NCBI RefSeq assembly: GCF_037154075.1
Contig: NZ_JBANRJ010000006.1
Span: 1-64,000, forward strand
Length of the DNA stretch: 64,000 bases
Origin: Sphingobium aromaticiconvertens
Lineage (GTDB): Bacteria; Pseudomonadota; Alphaproteobacteria; Sphingomonadales; Sphingomonadaceae
Direction of reading: 5' to 3'
Below are positions 42,781 through 50,978 of this stretch, in pieces. The stretch's first letter is position 1. The number at the start of each line of letters is the position of its first letter. The translations under genes and the position numbers were made by a program. The notes below the pieces were generated by a model. It made no database searches and was not told the origin of the DNA. It saw only the letters and a program-made list of their open reading frames with translations.

Positions 42781-44631
42781 TCAGTCTTGCCGCCCATCAC
42801 CCAAGACCCTTTCAAGCGTGTCCTTCGCCGTTGGAACCGGGACGAATACGCGCGTCCGATACTGGATGATCTCAGTGAAGCAGCCGAGCGACTTCAGCCA
42901 CGGCAGGCGATCATGCGGACAGCCTACGAGCTCGATGCGAGGCGAGCCGTTGACGATCGAGCGCTTGATCGTGAGGGGGAACGGACGCGAGACGTCGATG
43001 CTCCGCCCTGCCGTCACTGCCTTGACCACTGCGTCCGGCGGAAGGACTTCCGTCCGGTCGATACCGAGCTTGGTGAAAAGCTGGGGAACATGATCGTCGA
43101 ACACGAGGCGGCCCAGCCATGACCCCCCTTCCCCGTCAACGATGCGGTTGACCGCGAGATGGTCGCTCGGCAGCGCCGACCAGATGGGCAGGAGCAGGCC
43201 GGTGGCCAGCCGGATCGTTTCGCTGTCGACGGTCTGGCGGACGGCTTCGACCTCCCCGGCCCAGGCGGCGCTGAAGGCCTCGCGTGTCACCTCCTCCCAG
43301 GAGGATTCGTAGAGATCGTCCTCGCGCATATATTCGTTGCGAGTGGGGCGCATCAACTCGACGCGCGGGATCGGCGTGCCTTCCTTCTCCTCCATCAGAG
43401 CCCGTGCCTTTGTGCGAAGCGCGGACTTGCCGGACTTGCGGTTGATCATGAAAGTCGCGCTCCCGTCGCCGTCGGCGATCCGCAGGATACGGTCCAGCGA
43501 GATGGGGTTGCGCCGGCGTTCGATCTCGATGGTGAGCAGATGCGACGTTGCTCCGGTGAGCGAATCGGTGCGCAGCACGACATCATCGATGAGCGTGGCC
43601 CGATCGACCAGGATCGTTTCGACTCCGACATCGAAGCGACCGGCATCCCGCGCCGCCGAGACGCGGGTCTCGATCAGGGCGAGAAATTCGTCGAAGATGC
43701 TGTTCTGGAGCGCGATCGGAAGCGCGAGGATGCGGTTGAGCCACCGCTGGATGGGCGGCATCTCGTCCTTGAGGACACCATCCTTGTCGACCAACTCAAG
43801 GCCAGTGCGGTGCTGGAACTCGTCGAGCGTGGTGCTGGCAAGCTTGCCTCCCGCCAACAGGTCGAACCAGCTCAGAAGGGCGGCGCAGGCATATTCGCTC
43901 TCGAGGTTGTCAGCGGGATCGAACAACCCCTGCCCGCCGGTCTGGCGCTGGCCCCGCGTGAGCGCACCGAGGCTGTCCAGCCGGCGCGCAATCGTGCTGG
44001 TGAAGCGCAGTTCGCCCTTACAATCGGTCGTCACCGGCCGGAACAGCGGCGTCGTCGCCTGGTGCGTGCGGTGGGTGCGGCCAAGACCCTGGATCGCGCG
44101 GTCTGCACGCCAGCCGGGCTCGAGGAGAAGATGGACTCGCTGCTCCTGGTTCACCGCGTCGAGCGAGGCATGATAGCTGCGCCCGGTGCCGCCGGCGTCG
44201 GAGAAGACGAGTATCCGCTTGCGGCCAGCCTGGAACGCCGCGGCCTCCGCCTGGCTCGTGCGCGCGGAACGGCTTTCGAGTTTCTGCCTGCCGTCGCTCG
44301 CCGTGATCAGGCGTTTGGTGCGGCCCGTGACCTCGGCGACGGTATCGTGCCCGAAATGCTCGAGCAGCGCATCGAGCGCGGACATGATAGGCGGCATTGC
44401 GCAGAGCGTTTCGATCAGGTCGGCCCGCGCGGCCTCGGCTTCCGGATTGTAGACAGGGTTGCCGTTCTCATCGGTCATCGGCAGCGAGCGCGGCGTGCCC
44501 GTGTCGTCCTTGAATATCTGCATTTGCCGCGTCGGGAAGGCGCGCTCGAGATAGTCGATGATGTATTCTTTGCAGTCGAGATTTATGTCGAGCGGTTCGC
44601 GTGCGGGCGCGGATTTACGTGATGAAGACAT
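42781..44631 (-). CDS. C-terminal half of DarB/strawberry-notch-like helicase, split by RIT element
   Basis: A 616-residue frame. From residue 23 it is host sequence: YIIDYLERAFPTRQMQIFKD, ILVFSDAGGTGRSYHASLDA and RAIQGLGRTHRTHQ, the last being helicase motif VI (QxxGRxxR) of strawberry-notch family proteins. The first 22 residues (MSSSRKSAPAREPLDINLDC plus KE) are encoded by the RIT terminal repeat, so the present start codon is supplied by the element. The N-terminal half is at 48302-50746. Joined, the gene would encode about 1400 residues. Without the DEAH half it cannot be a working helicase. Confidence 0.85.
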   Translation of the reverse strand: MSSSRKSAPAREPLDINLDCKEYIIDYLERAFPTRQMQIFKDDTGTPRSLPMTDENGNPVYNPEAEAARADLIETLCAMPPIMSALDALLEHFGHDTVAEVTGRTKRLITASDGRQKLESRSARTSQAEAAAFQAGRKRILVFSDAGGTGRSYHASLDAVNQEQRVHLLLEPGWRADRAIQGLGRTHRTHQATTPLFRPVTTDCKGELRFTSTIARRLDSLGALTRGQRQTGGQGLFDPADNLESEYACAALLSWFDLLAGGKLASTTLDEFQHRTGLELVDKDGVLKDEMPPIQRWLNRILALPIALQNSIFDEFLALIETRVSAARDAGRFDVGVETILVDRATLIDDVVLRTDSLTGATSHLLTIEIERRRNPISLDRILRIADGDGSATFMINRKSGKSALRTKARALMEEKEGTPIPRVELMRPTRNEYMREDDLYESSWEEVTREAFSAAWAGEVEAVRQTVDSETIRLATGLLLPIWSALPSDHLAVNRIVDGEGGSWLGRLVFDDHVPQLFTKLGIDRTEVLPPDAVVKAVTAGRSIDVSRPFPLTIKRSIVNGSPRIELVGCPHDRLPWLKSLGCFTEIIQYRTRVFVPVPTAKDTLERVLGDGRQD

Positions 44632-44658
44632 AGTTTCTACTCCAGATAATTAATGTGG
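44564..44658 (+). repeat. left 95-bp terminal inverted repeat of the RIT element
   Basis: It is the reverse complement of 48177-48271 at 94 of 95 positions; the one mismatch lies in a CGTAAATCC / CGTAAACCC segment. It contains an outward-facing start codon (44629-44631) and the motif CTCCAGATAATTAAT at its inner end. Confidence 0.92.
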
Positions 44659-44692
44659 TGGGACGATGCCCGGAGGCGTGAGGCCTCCGGAG

Positions 44693-45697
44693 TTATGCTC
44701 GTTTCCGGACGTCGTTGAGCATCATGATCAGCGGGTCAGCCGGAGGTCTGAACTTGCCTGGTTTGATAGCCGGCGCCCCGTGCGCAGCGAGGATTTGCAG
44801 CTTTTCTTGGGGGTCAGCGCGCAGATAGGCTTCCGTGCTCTGGATGCTGGCATGCCCGAGCCAGAGCGCCACTTTGCGGATGTCGCCGGTCGCAGCAAGC
44901 GTGTGCATTGCGCAGGAATGCCGGAGCACGTGAGGCGTGACCCGCTTGCGTAGCAAGGACGGCTGCTTCTTCGCGGCCGTGGCCACATGCTTGGCCAGCC
45001 TGAACGCAAATCCGTCACGGCTCATTGGTTCGTCGTTGGCGTTGAGGAATATCTCTAGCGCGTGACATCGCGGCCTGACGGCGAGCCAGGCCCGCAGGGC
45101 TGCCTGCGTTTCGCGCCAGAGGGGTAGGACGCGCTCGCGTCGGCCCTTGCCGACGATGTGGACCGTGGCGAGCGAACGTTCCGGAAAGTCTTGCATTTGT
45201 AGCGACAGCAGTTCGGCGACACGCAGGCCGCCAGCATAGGCGAGATGTAGCATAGCGCGATCCCTCGTACCCAGGCGGGAACGGGGATCCGGTGCATCCA
45301 ATAGCGCGGTGATCTCGTCCCGTGTCAGATAATCGATCAGGGTCGTGTCGGTCCGCTTAGTCGGCACGGAACGGATACGTAGCGCGAGGTCGAGGCAGAC
45401 GGGGACGCGATACTCGATGTAGCGGAAGAACGCCCGGATCGCCGCGAGCCGGGCGTTGCGGGTTCTGGGACTGTTCTTACGTGCATTTTCCGCATGGTCG
45501 AGGAAGGCCATGATCAACTCAGGGTGAAAATCCTCGATCGTCAGATCGGTGGGCCGTCGCTTGAGCCGATCGGCCGCGAAGCGGACCAGCAGCGCGAAGC
45601 AGTTCGCATAGGTCGTCACCGTGTGCGGGCTGACATTGCGCTCGCGGGGCAGATGATCGCGCAGGAACGCGGCGAGATGGGAAGCGAGCGCGGTCAT
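44693..45697 (-). CDS. RIT tyrosine recombinase, third gene
   Basis: A 334-residue recombinase: core-binding domain with NVSPHTVTTYANCFALLVRF, then catalytic motifs AGGLRVAELLSL (Arg), VTPHVLRHSCAMH (HxxR) and LGHASIQSTEAYLRAD (His and nucleophile Tyr). The start at MTALASHLAAF (45697) overlaps the stop of the middle gene (ATGA). It ends near the left terminal repeat. All three are probably needed together to move the element. Confidence 0.92.
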   Translation of the reverse strand: MTALASHLAAFLRDHLPRERNVSPHTVTTYANCFALLVRFAADRLKRRPTDLTIEDFHPELIMAFLDHAENARKNSPRTRNARLAAIRAFFRYIEYRVPVCLDLALRIRSVPTKRTDTTLIDYLTRDEITALLDAPDPRSRLGTRDRAMLHLAYAGGLRVAELLSLQMQDFPERSLATVHIVGKGRRERVLPLWRETQAALRAWLAVRPRCHALEIFLNANDEPMSRDGFAFRLAKHVATAAKKQPSLLRKRVTPHVLRHSCAMHTLAATGDIRKVALWLGHASIQSTEAYLRADPQEKLQILAAHGAPAIKPGKFRPPADPLIMMLNDVRKRA

Positions 45698-46608
45698 GCT
45701 GCGTCTCCCAGGAAAAGCTGCTCGCCGGCGACGGCAATGTCGCGAAGCAGGACCGGTGTTGCCTCGAGATACCAATATGTGTTGGCGACATCGGCATGAC
45801 CCAGATAAGCGCTGAGCGCCGCCATATGATGGCGGATCGCCTCCCGATCGCGAGAACAGGACTCCAGTGACCGGACGGCGAAAGTGTGCCGCAGATCGTG
45901 GATGCGGATACCCGGCGTTCCGGTTGGTCCACGGAAGCCTAGCTTGCGAGCCAATCTGACGAAGACGATGTGAACAACAGTCTGGTGGGGTGCCCGCCCT
46001 CTCGTAGTGACGAACAGGTCATCACCGCTGGCGCCCAACCTCCTGCGGATATCCAGATATGTGTCCAGAGCCTCGCGCGTCGATGATAGGATCGGCACGA
46101 GACGTTGCTTGCCGAACTTGCCGTTGCGGACGATAAGACCATCGTCTGCGATATCCCCGCGCTGGAGTGCCAGAGCCTCGGATATCCGCAGCCCCGTCGT
46201 TGCCAGCAGGCCAAACAGATAGTGGTAGGTATATCGGCTGATTTTGCCTTCCGGCGGAAGATCCAGGGCAGCCTGCATAATCGCTCCAAGCTGCTCGGGC
46301 TCGATGATGTGGGGCGTCGGGCGACGACGCTTCCCACTCCCGAATACGCCCGCTGGCGGCACCTCATGCTGCTGATCCTCGGCATGGGCATAAAGGCAAA
46401 AGCGGCGCAGATGGTCGAATCTGTCCCGGGCGACGTTCTGGGAACTGGCTGACCGGCACCAATCATATAGCCTCTCGGCTTTGATGTGCCGATCGCCAAA
46501 ACCATCAGCATAGCGGGCAAATTGTCGAAGCAACCGGTCCTGCACGTCGAACTTGCGGCCGAAACTGCGATGCAACGCGACATAGCGTTCGATCTGAGTG
46601 TTCATCAT
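45694..46608 (-). CDS. RIT tyrosine recombinase, second gene
   Basis: A recombinase of about 304 residues starting MMNTQIERYVALHRSFGRKF. Catalytic motifs are TTGLRISEALAL (Arg), IHDLRHTFAV (HxxR) and LGHADVANTYWYLEAT (His, Tyr). Both ends overlap the neighbouring recombinase genes by four bases, giving a tightly coupled operon. Confidence 0.92.
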   Translation of the reverse strand: MMNTQIERYVALHRSFGRKFDVQDRLLRQFARYADGFGDRHIKAERLYDWCRSASSQNVARDRFDHLRRFCLYAHAEDQQHEVPPAGVFGSGKRRRPTPHIIEPEQLGAIMQAALDLPPEGKISRYTYHYLFGLLATTGLRISEALALQRGDIADDGLIVRNGKFGKQRLVPILSSTREALDTYLDIRRRLGASGDDLFVTTRGRAPHQTVVHIVFVRLARKLGFRGPTGTPGIRIHDLRHTFAVRSLESCSRDREAIRHHMAALSAYLGHADVANTYWYLEATPVLLRDIAVAGEQLFLGDAA

Positions 46609-48146
46609 GCCGCGTCCCCCGGCCATTCCTGAGCGACCTTAAGCAGCATCGGTATGTCGACCTTGGCGTAGATGGCGGTCGTCGCCGGGGAACGGTGACG
46701 CAGGATCGTGCCGACCGACTCCAGACCGGCACCGGCGCGCAGCATCCGTGTGGCCAGCGAATGTCTAAAGGCGTGGGCACCCGTCGGCACGCCCTCAATG
46801 GCGCCTCGATCAAATACACGGGCTACGATACCGGCGATCTCCGCTGACGAACTGAACGGTCGGAAAGGAGGTTGCACGCGCACGAACAACCGCTCCTCGC
46901 TAATCGGCGGCCGTGCCTGCTCCAGATAGTCGAGGATCGCATCCCCGACATCCTGGGGAAGCGGCAGGCGGTCGGGCCGCCTGCTCTTGCCACAAACCCG
47001 TAGATATCCTTCGTTCCAGTCGATATCCGTCAGGTGTAGCTGCCAGATATCGCCCGCTCGCAGGCCGAGCCTGGCCAGCAGCAGGATGATGGCCTTGTCG
47101 CGGATCTCCACCGCGGTGCCGGTCTGGCAGGATGCGATGATCTTCTCGATCGTGGCCTCATCCATGTAGCGTGGCAGGGTGCCGAGTCGATAGCGCCTTA
47201 TGGGCGGAAAGGCGTGCTGGAGAGCTGGGGCGCACTCTCCGCGTGAGACGAGAAAGCGCACATAGCTCCGCATGATGCCGGCGATGGTCGATGCGGAACC
47301 GGGTGCCTCAGTGATGCGGTGGCTGACGATCCGCCTGATAACGGCCGCGTCAATATCCGACGGTGGGTCGAGCATGGGAAGCCATCGCTTCACCTCTCCG
47401 CAGTAGCGCCGGATCGTCCCGGCAGAGCTGCCGCAATGAGTCGTTAGCCATGCCTTGTAGGCGGCCAGATCTTCGTCTTGATGTTGCCGGCTATGCGCCT
47501 GCGAAAGGATATGCCGATCACGCAGAAAACCGAGGAAGCGCCGCGCGCCTTTGCTGCGTCGTAACGGTCCGTGGCGGCCGATCAGCGTTCCGCGCTTGCG
47601 GTATACCGGGCACCGACAATCGTGGCCGGCGTACTGGATGACATGTTCGTCAGTGACATCATCCCAACGCAAGCGGGAGATCCGAACCCAGGCAGCAAAG
47701 TGTGCTGCCTCGGATCGATAGCTCTTGATGCTTGCTGCGCTGTAATGCTCCTGGACGAGAAATGGCGCGTACTCCGCCAACAGTGTGTCCATCTGATCGA
47801 CATCATCGGGTACGTCGACAATGCCCAGATCCTCCAGGAAGCGGACGAAACGCCGGACCTTGCTGGTGAACTTTGGTCGGTTGGGCTCATGCCGAGAAAA
47901 GCCCTGACAGCGACACTGATGCTTCTCGAAACGTCGTACGACGGGGTCATCGACCGCCGACACTGCAACGTCCTGTTGCCCGATCCAGAACAGGAAATGG
48001 CGAGCGGCGGCTTTGTAAAGCGCAGCTGATCCCGCCGCGCTCCCCAGAAGAGAAGAGTGGAAGGCGGTGGATAGAGCTTCTGAGGTGGGAGTGACTCCGG
48101 CCCAAGGTTCTGGGCGTCCGAATGAAACAATCGTCTTTGGCAACAT
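46605..48146 (-). CDS. RIT tyrosine recombinase, first gene (long form)
   Basis: A 513-residue recombinase, longer than the other two owing to an extended N-terminal region (residues about 1-200) that includes a Cys-containing patch (HDCRCPVYRKRGTLIG) which may bind a metal or DNA. The catalytic domain has LGLRAGDIWQLHL (Arg), AHAFRHSLATRML (HxxR) and LRHRSPATTAIYAKVD (His, Tyr). The start MLPKTIVSF follows GGAGGAACCACC, a strong ribosome binding site. It is transcribed away from the right terminal repeat. Confidence 0.92.
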   Translation of the reverse strand: MLPKTIVSFGRPEPWAGVTPTSEALSTAFHSSLLGSAAGSAALYKAAARHFLFWIGQQDVAVSAVDDPVVRRFEKHQCRCQGFSRHEPNRPKFTSKVRRFVRFLEDLGIVDVPDDVDQMDTLLAEYAPFLVQEHYSAASIKSYRSEAAHFAAWVRISRLRWDDVTDEHVIQYAGHDCRCPVYRKRGTLIGRHGPLRRSKGARRFLGFLRDRHILSQAHSRQHQDEDLAAYKAWLTTHCGSSAGTIRRYCGEVKRWLPMLDPPSDIDAAVIRRIVSHRITEAPGSASTIAGIMRSYVRFLVSRGECAPALQHAFPPIRRYRLGTLPRYMDEATIEKIIASCQTGTAVEIRDKAIILLLARLGLRAGDIWQLHLTDIDWNEGYLRVCGKSRRPDRLPLPQDVGDAILDYLEQARPPISEERLFVRVQPPFRPFSSSAEIAGIVARVFDRGAIEGVPTGAHAFRHSLATRMLRAGAGLESVGTILRHRSPATTAIYAKVDIPMLLKVAQEWPGDAA

Positions 48147-48176
48147 GGTGGTTCCTCCAGCTGGTTGGGGCTGGGG

Positions 48177-48271
48177 CCACATTAATTATCTGGAGTAGAA
48201 ACTATGTCTTCATCACGTAAACCCGCGCCCGCACGCGAACCGCTCGACATAAATCTCGACTGCAAAGAATA
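48177..48271 (+). repeat. right 95-bp terminal inverted repeat of the RIT element
   Basis: It begins CCACATTAATTATCTGGAG and matches the left repeat in inverted orientation. The same outward-facing short frame (ATG at 48204) is present but runs into the antisense of the host gene on this side. Confidence 0.92.
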
Positions 48272-50746
48272 TGTCTTATCTGGAGATCCAGATAAGACGA
48301 ACTCACGCGGCGAGAGATCGATTTCGAGGTCCGCGCGCTCCTCGGGACTGAGATCGCCAAGGCGCCGGTTGAGGATGGATTCCGCGGTCGTGACGAGCTG
48401 GAGAACGACCGACTGGCCATCGGCGATGTGCGCGCGAACGGCCGCGATGACCGTCGGGAGCTTCATCGAAAGTAGGAGCTGGCCGAAGAAGCGCTGTTTC
48501 GTGGACTCGAAGCGCGACCGCGCCGAAGCCTTGGCGCCGCTGTTGAGCGTGGCGTTCTCCAAACCGTCGACCACCGCCGTCAGCTCGAGCGCGCGTTCCA
48601 TGTTCCGGTGGATGATCGCCCAGGCATCGGCATAACTGTCGTAGATGGCGATCTGATCGGGCGTCAGCTCGTGACGGAGGATATCATATTCGACACCCGC
48701 GAAGCTCAGGGCACGGGCGGTGTAGAGCCCCAGTGCCTTGAGGTCGCGGGCCACGAGCTCCATGGCGGCGATGCCGCCCTTGCGAATGCCCGTGATGAAC
48801 TGCTCACGGTTGGTAAAGGCGGTCTCGGGACCCCACAGACCGAGTCTGACGGCATAGGCCAGGTTGTTGACGTCCGACGCGCCGGTCGCGGACGCGTAGA
48901 GCACGCGGGCTCCGGGGAGATGGTTCTGAAGGAGGACGCCGCAAATGCCCTGCTGCGAGCCTTCCTTGGGCCCGAGAGCGCCCTCGCCGCCCGCGACACC
49001 GCCCATCTCATGGGCTTCGTCGAAGCCAATGACGCCTTCGAAATCCTCGCCGGCCCAATTGATGATCTGCTGCAGCCGACTGTGATCGCCCCGCGCCGAG
49101 CGGAGCGTGGGATAGGTGGCGAACAACACGCCCTGCTCCAGCGTAATCGGCTGGTCGATCTTCCAGTTCGAAAGCGGCTGGATGTCGGCGGCAAGGCCGC
49201 CGAGCGCGGTCCAGTCACGTCGGGCGTCCTCCAGCAACGTCTCGTTCTTCGAGACCCAGATGTTGCGGCGCCGGCCTTGCAGCCAATTGTCGAGGATACA
49301 GGCTGACACCTGCCGCCCCTTCCCGGCACCGGTGCCGTCTCCTAGGAAGTAGCCCTTGCGATAGGCGCGGCCCTCCTGCGTCTCCTCAAGACCAACGCCT
49401 TCCTTGCTAGGCATGAACCGGCCGGGCAGGAACTGGGACCAGGCATGGCCCGCATATACGACCGTTTCCAGCTGCGAGGCGGAGAGCAGGCGCTCGGAGA
49501 CGGTGCGCTCCGGAAGGTTGGGCACATAGTCGGGGATCGGCGCTGCGATCGATCCCATCGCGACCGATTCCACGAGCGCGGTCGGATGCTCGCCGGCCGC
49601 TTCGAACACGATACGGCTGGGCCTGTAGGGCAGATAGACCCCGACCTGGTCGAGCAAGGGCGCGGGTGCCTCGAGCGCGGTGTAGCCGACCGGCAGGACG
49701 TTGTTGCGGACCGGCGCATGATAGGGCCTGGGCGCGGCCCGCGTGCTCTTGACCGCGCGGAACAGCGACAGGCCGGAAGAGCGTTTCGGCGCAGGCGGGG
49801 ATACGGCCGTGACCGTGCTGCGTTCGGGAACGACCAGGGCTCCCAGCAGTTCGCGGATTGATCCGCGCTGGATGGTCGCCGGGAGCGCTCCGCCGCCAAC
49901 CACCTTGTCGATGACGAACAGCCGGACCGCGATCGAGGTGCCATGCTTGAGATAGCATTTCTCGAGCCGGACGGAGGTCCGGACGCTAACGTCACGTAGC
50001 GTCGTCTCGAAAAGATCGCGCATGCGTGCATTGGGACCGAACCAGTCCGGCATAACCGCGACGAGCCTGCCGCCGGGCTGCAAGCGCCGCAGCGCCGCCT
50101 GGAGATGGCGGACGGCCGCGTGACTGTCGGCGCCGAGACCCACGGAGCGGGAGAAAGGTGGGTTCATCAGGACGATGCTGGGGCGCGGCGCGTCGGCAAG
50201 CGTGGAGTTGATCGTCGCCCCGTCGTGGCCGGTGACCACGGCATCGGGGAAAGCGTGGGTCAGGCGCGCGCGGCGCGGCGCGGCATATTCGTTGAGCTGG
50301 AGACCTGAGTGATCCCGGCAATGGGCGACGAGGAGACCGTTGCCAGCGCTCGGTTCCAGAATGATGTCGTCAGCCTGGATATCCGCGAGCACGATCGCGA
50401 CGGCCGCGAGATCGACGGGCGTCGAGAATTGCTGCCATTCGATTTGCTCTTCGCTGCGCACCGTCTGGGTCGGCAGCCGGTCGAGCAGATCGCAGGCCGC
50501 GCCGACATCGGTCAGCGACCGCAGCGGATAGGGGCCGAACTGAAGATGGTGGGCGAGCGCATGCTCGAGGATCTCGAAGCTGGCGCGCTGGGTCCACAGA
50601 CCATCGGCATCGGAGCCGCCAAATCCTTCGGTCATCGTGGCGTTGAGATCGGCGCGGGTAATCGGATCGGTGGACCTCAGCCGCTCGACGAGGATGGTAG
50701 CCGCGCGGCGCTCGGCCGCGGTTGCAGTATCGGACAGATCGGACAT
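48182..50746 (-). CDS. N-terminal half of DNA methylase-helicase (DarB/strawberry-notch-like), split by RIT
   Basis: An 854-residue frame. Residues 1-about 280 form an N6-adenine methylase-like domain with the SAM motif ILEPSAGNGLL (131-137) and the catalytic NPPF (195-198). A superfamily 2 helicase domain follows, with GDGTGAGKGRQ (469-479, Walker A) and GFDEAHE (DEAH box, 576-580). Host coding ends at about 48302 (LSPRE); the last residues are read from the RIT end. The rest is at 42781-44565. DarB-like and strawberry-notch-like proteins on mobile DNA are linked to antirestriction; that role here is inference. The start MSDLSDTATA is preferred over 50980. Confidence 0.87.
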   Translation of the reverse strand: MSDLSDTATAAERRAATILVERLRSTDPITRADLNATMTEGFGGSDADGLWTQRASFEILEHALAHHLQFGPYPLRSLTDVGAACDLLDRLPTQTVRSEEQIEWQQFSTPVDLAAVAIVLADIQADDIILEPSAGNGLLVAHCRDHSGLQLNEYAAPRRARLTHAFPDAVVTGHDGATINSTLADAPRPSIVLMNPPFSRSVGLGADSHAAVRHLQAALRRLQPGGRLVAVMPDWFGPNARMRDLFETTLRDVSVRTSVRLEKCYLKHGTSIAVRLFVIDKVVGGGALPATIQRGSIRELLGALVVPERSTVTAVSPPAPKRSSGLSLFRAVKSTRAAPRPYHAPVRNNVLPVGYTALEAPAPLLDQVGVYLPYRPSRIVFEAAGEHPTALVESVAMGSIAAPIPDYVPNLPERTVSERLLSASQLETVVYAGHAWSQFLPGRFMPSKEGVGLEETQEGRAYRKGYFLGDGTGAGKGRQVSACILDNWLQGRRRNIWVSKNETLLEDARRDWTALGGLAADIQPLSNWKIDQPITLEQGVLFATYPTLRSARGDHSRLQQIINWAGEDFEGVIGFDEAHEMGGVAGGEGALGPKEGSQQGICGVLLQNHLPGARVLYASATGASDVNNLAYAVRLGLWGPETAFTNREQFITGIRKGGIAAMELVARDLKALGLYTARALSFAGVEYDILRHELTPDQIAIYDSYADAWAIIHRNMERALELTAVVDGLENATLNSGAKASARSRFESTKQRFFGQLLLSMKLPTVIAAVRAHIADGQSVVLQLVTTAESILNRRLGDLSPEERADLEIDLSPREFVLSGSPDKTYSLQSRFMSSGSRAGAGLRDEDIVSTPDN
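48273..48298. repeat. palindrome at the RIT-host junction, possible recombinase core site
   Basis: GTCTTATCTGG, AGAT, CCAGATAAGAC: perfect 11-bp arms with a 4-nt spacer. TTATCTGGAG inside it recurs at the inner end of the right repeat (48186-48195) and, inverted, in the left repeat. This layout suits a pair of recombinase binding sites around a crossover point. Confidence 0.65.
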
Positions 50747-50978
50747 GGTGAGGAGCTCCGGACTTGCTGCCCCATCGGCAGCATCAATCCTGCAAGCCCC
50801 CCTTCCCTCTTGACCGGGCACCTGGCCGCTCGCGTTGACCCGTGAAGGACCTTGCAAATGATCAAGCCGCGCCGACGCGTGATCGCAGTACTTTCGCCGG
50901 GCAGGTATTATTCCGTATGGCATCGCCGGACCCATCGCTCGAAACTGAACTTCCCCGCTCAGCAACAAGGGAACGGTC

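Larger units (their letters stand above)
44564..48298 (-). mobile_element. RIT element (recombinase-in-trio) inserted in methylase-helicase gene
   Basis: Three overlapping tyrosine recombinase genes on the minus strand are enclosed by 95-bp terminal inverted repeats (44564-44658 and 48177-48271) that differ at one position. On the right an extra palindrome (48273-48298) precedes the host sequence. The host gene reads LSPRE on the right and YIIDYLERAF on the left; removing the element rejoins them in frame. Three ordered recombinases with inverted-repeat ends define RIT elements (established family). The gene order and ATGA overlaps match that family. Confidence 0.88.

Noticed and set aside
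43159..44622. 487-codon plus-strand frame
   Set aside because: Antisense to the helicase half with clear helicase motifs.
48204..48635. plus-strand frame beginning in the right RIT repeat
   Set aside because: Only the first 23 codons are repeat-derived; the rest is antisense of the methylase-helicase gene.
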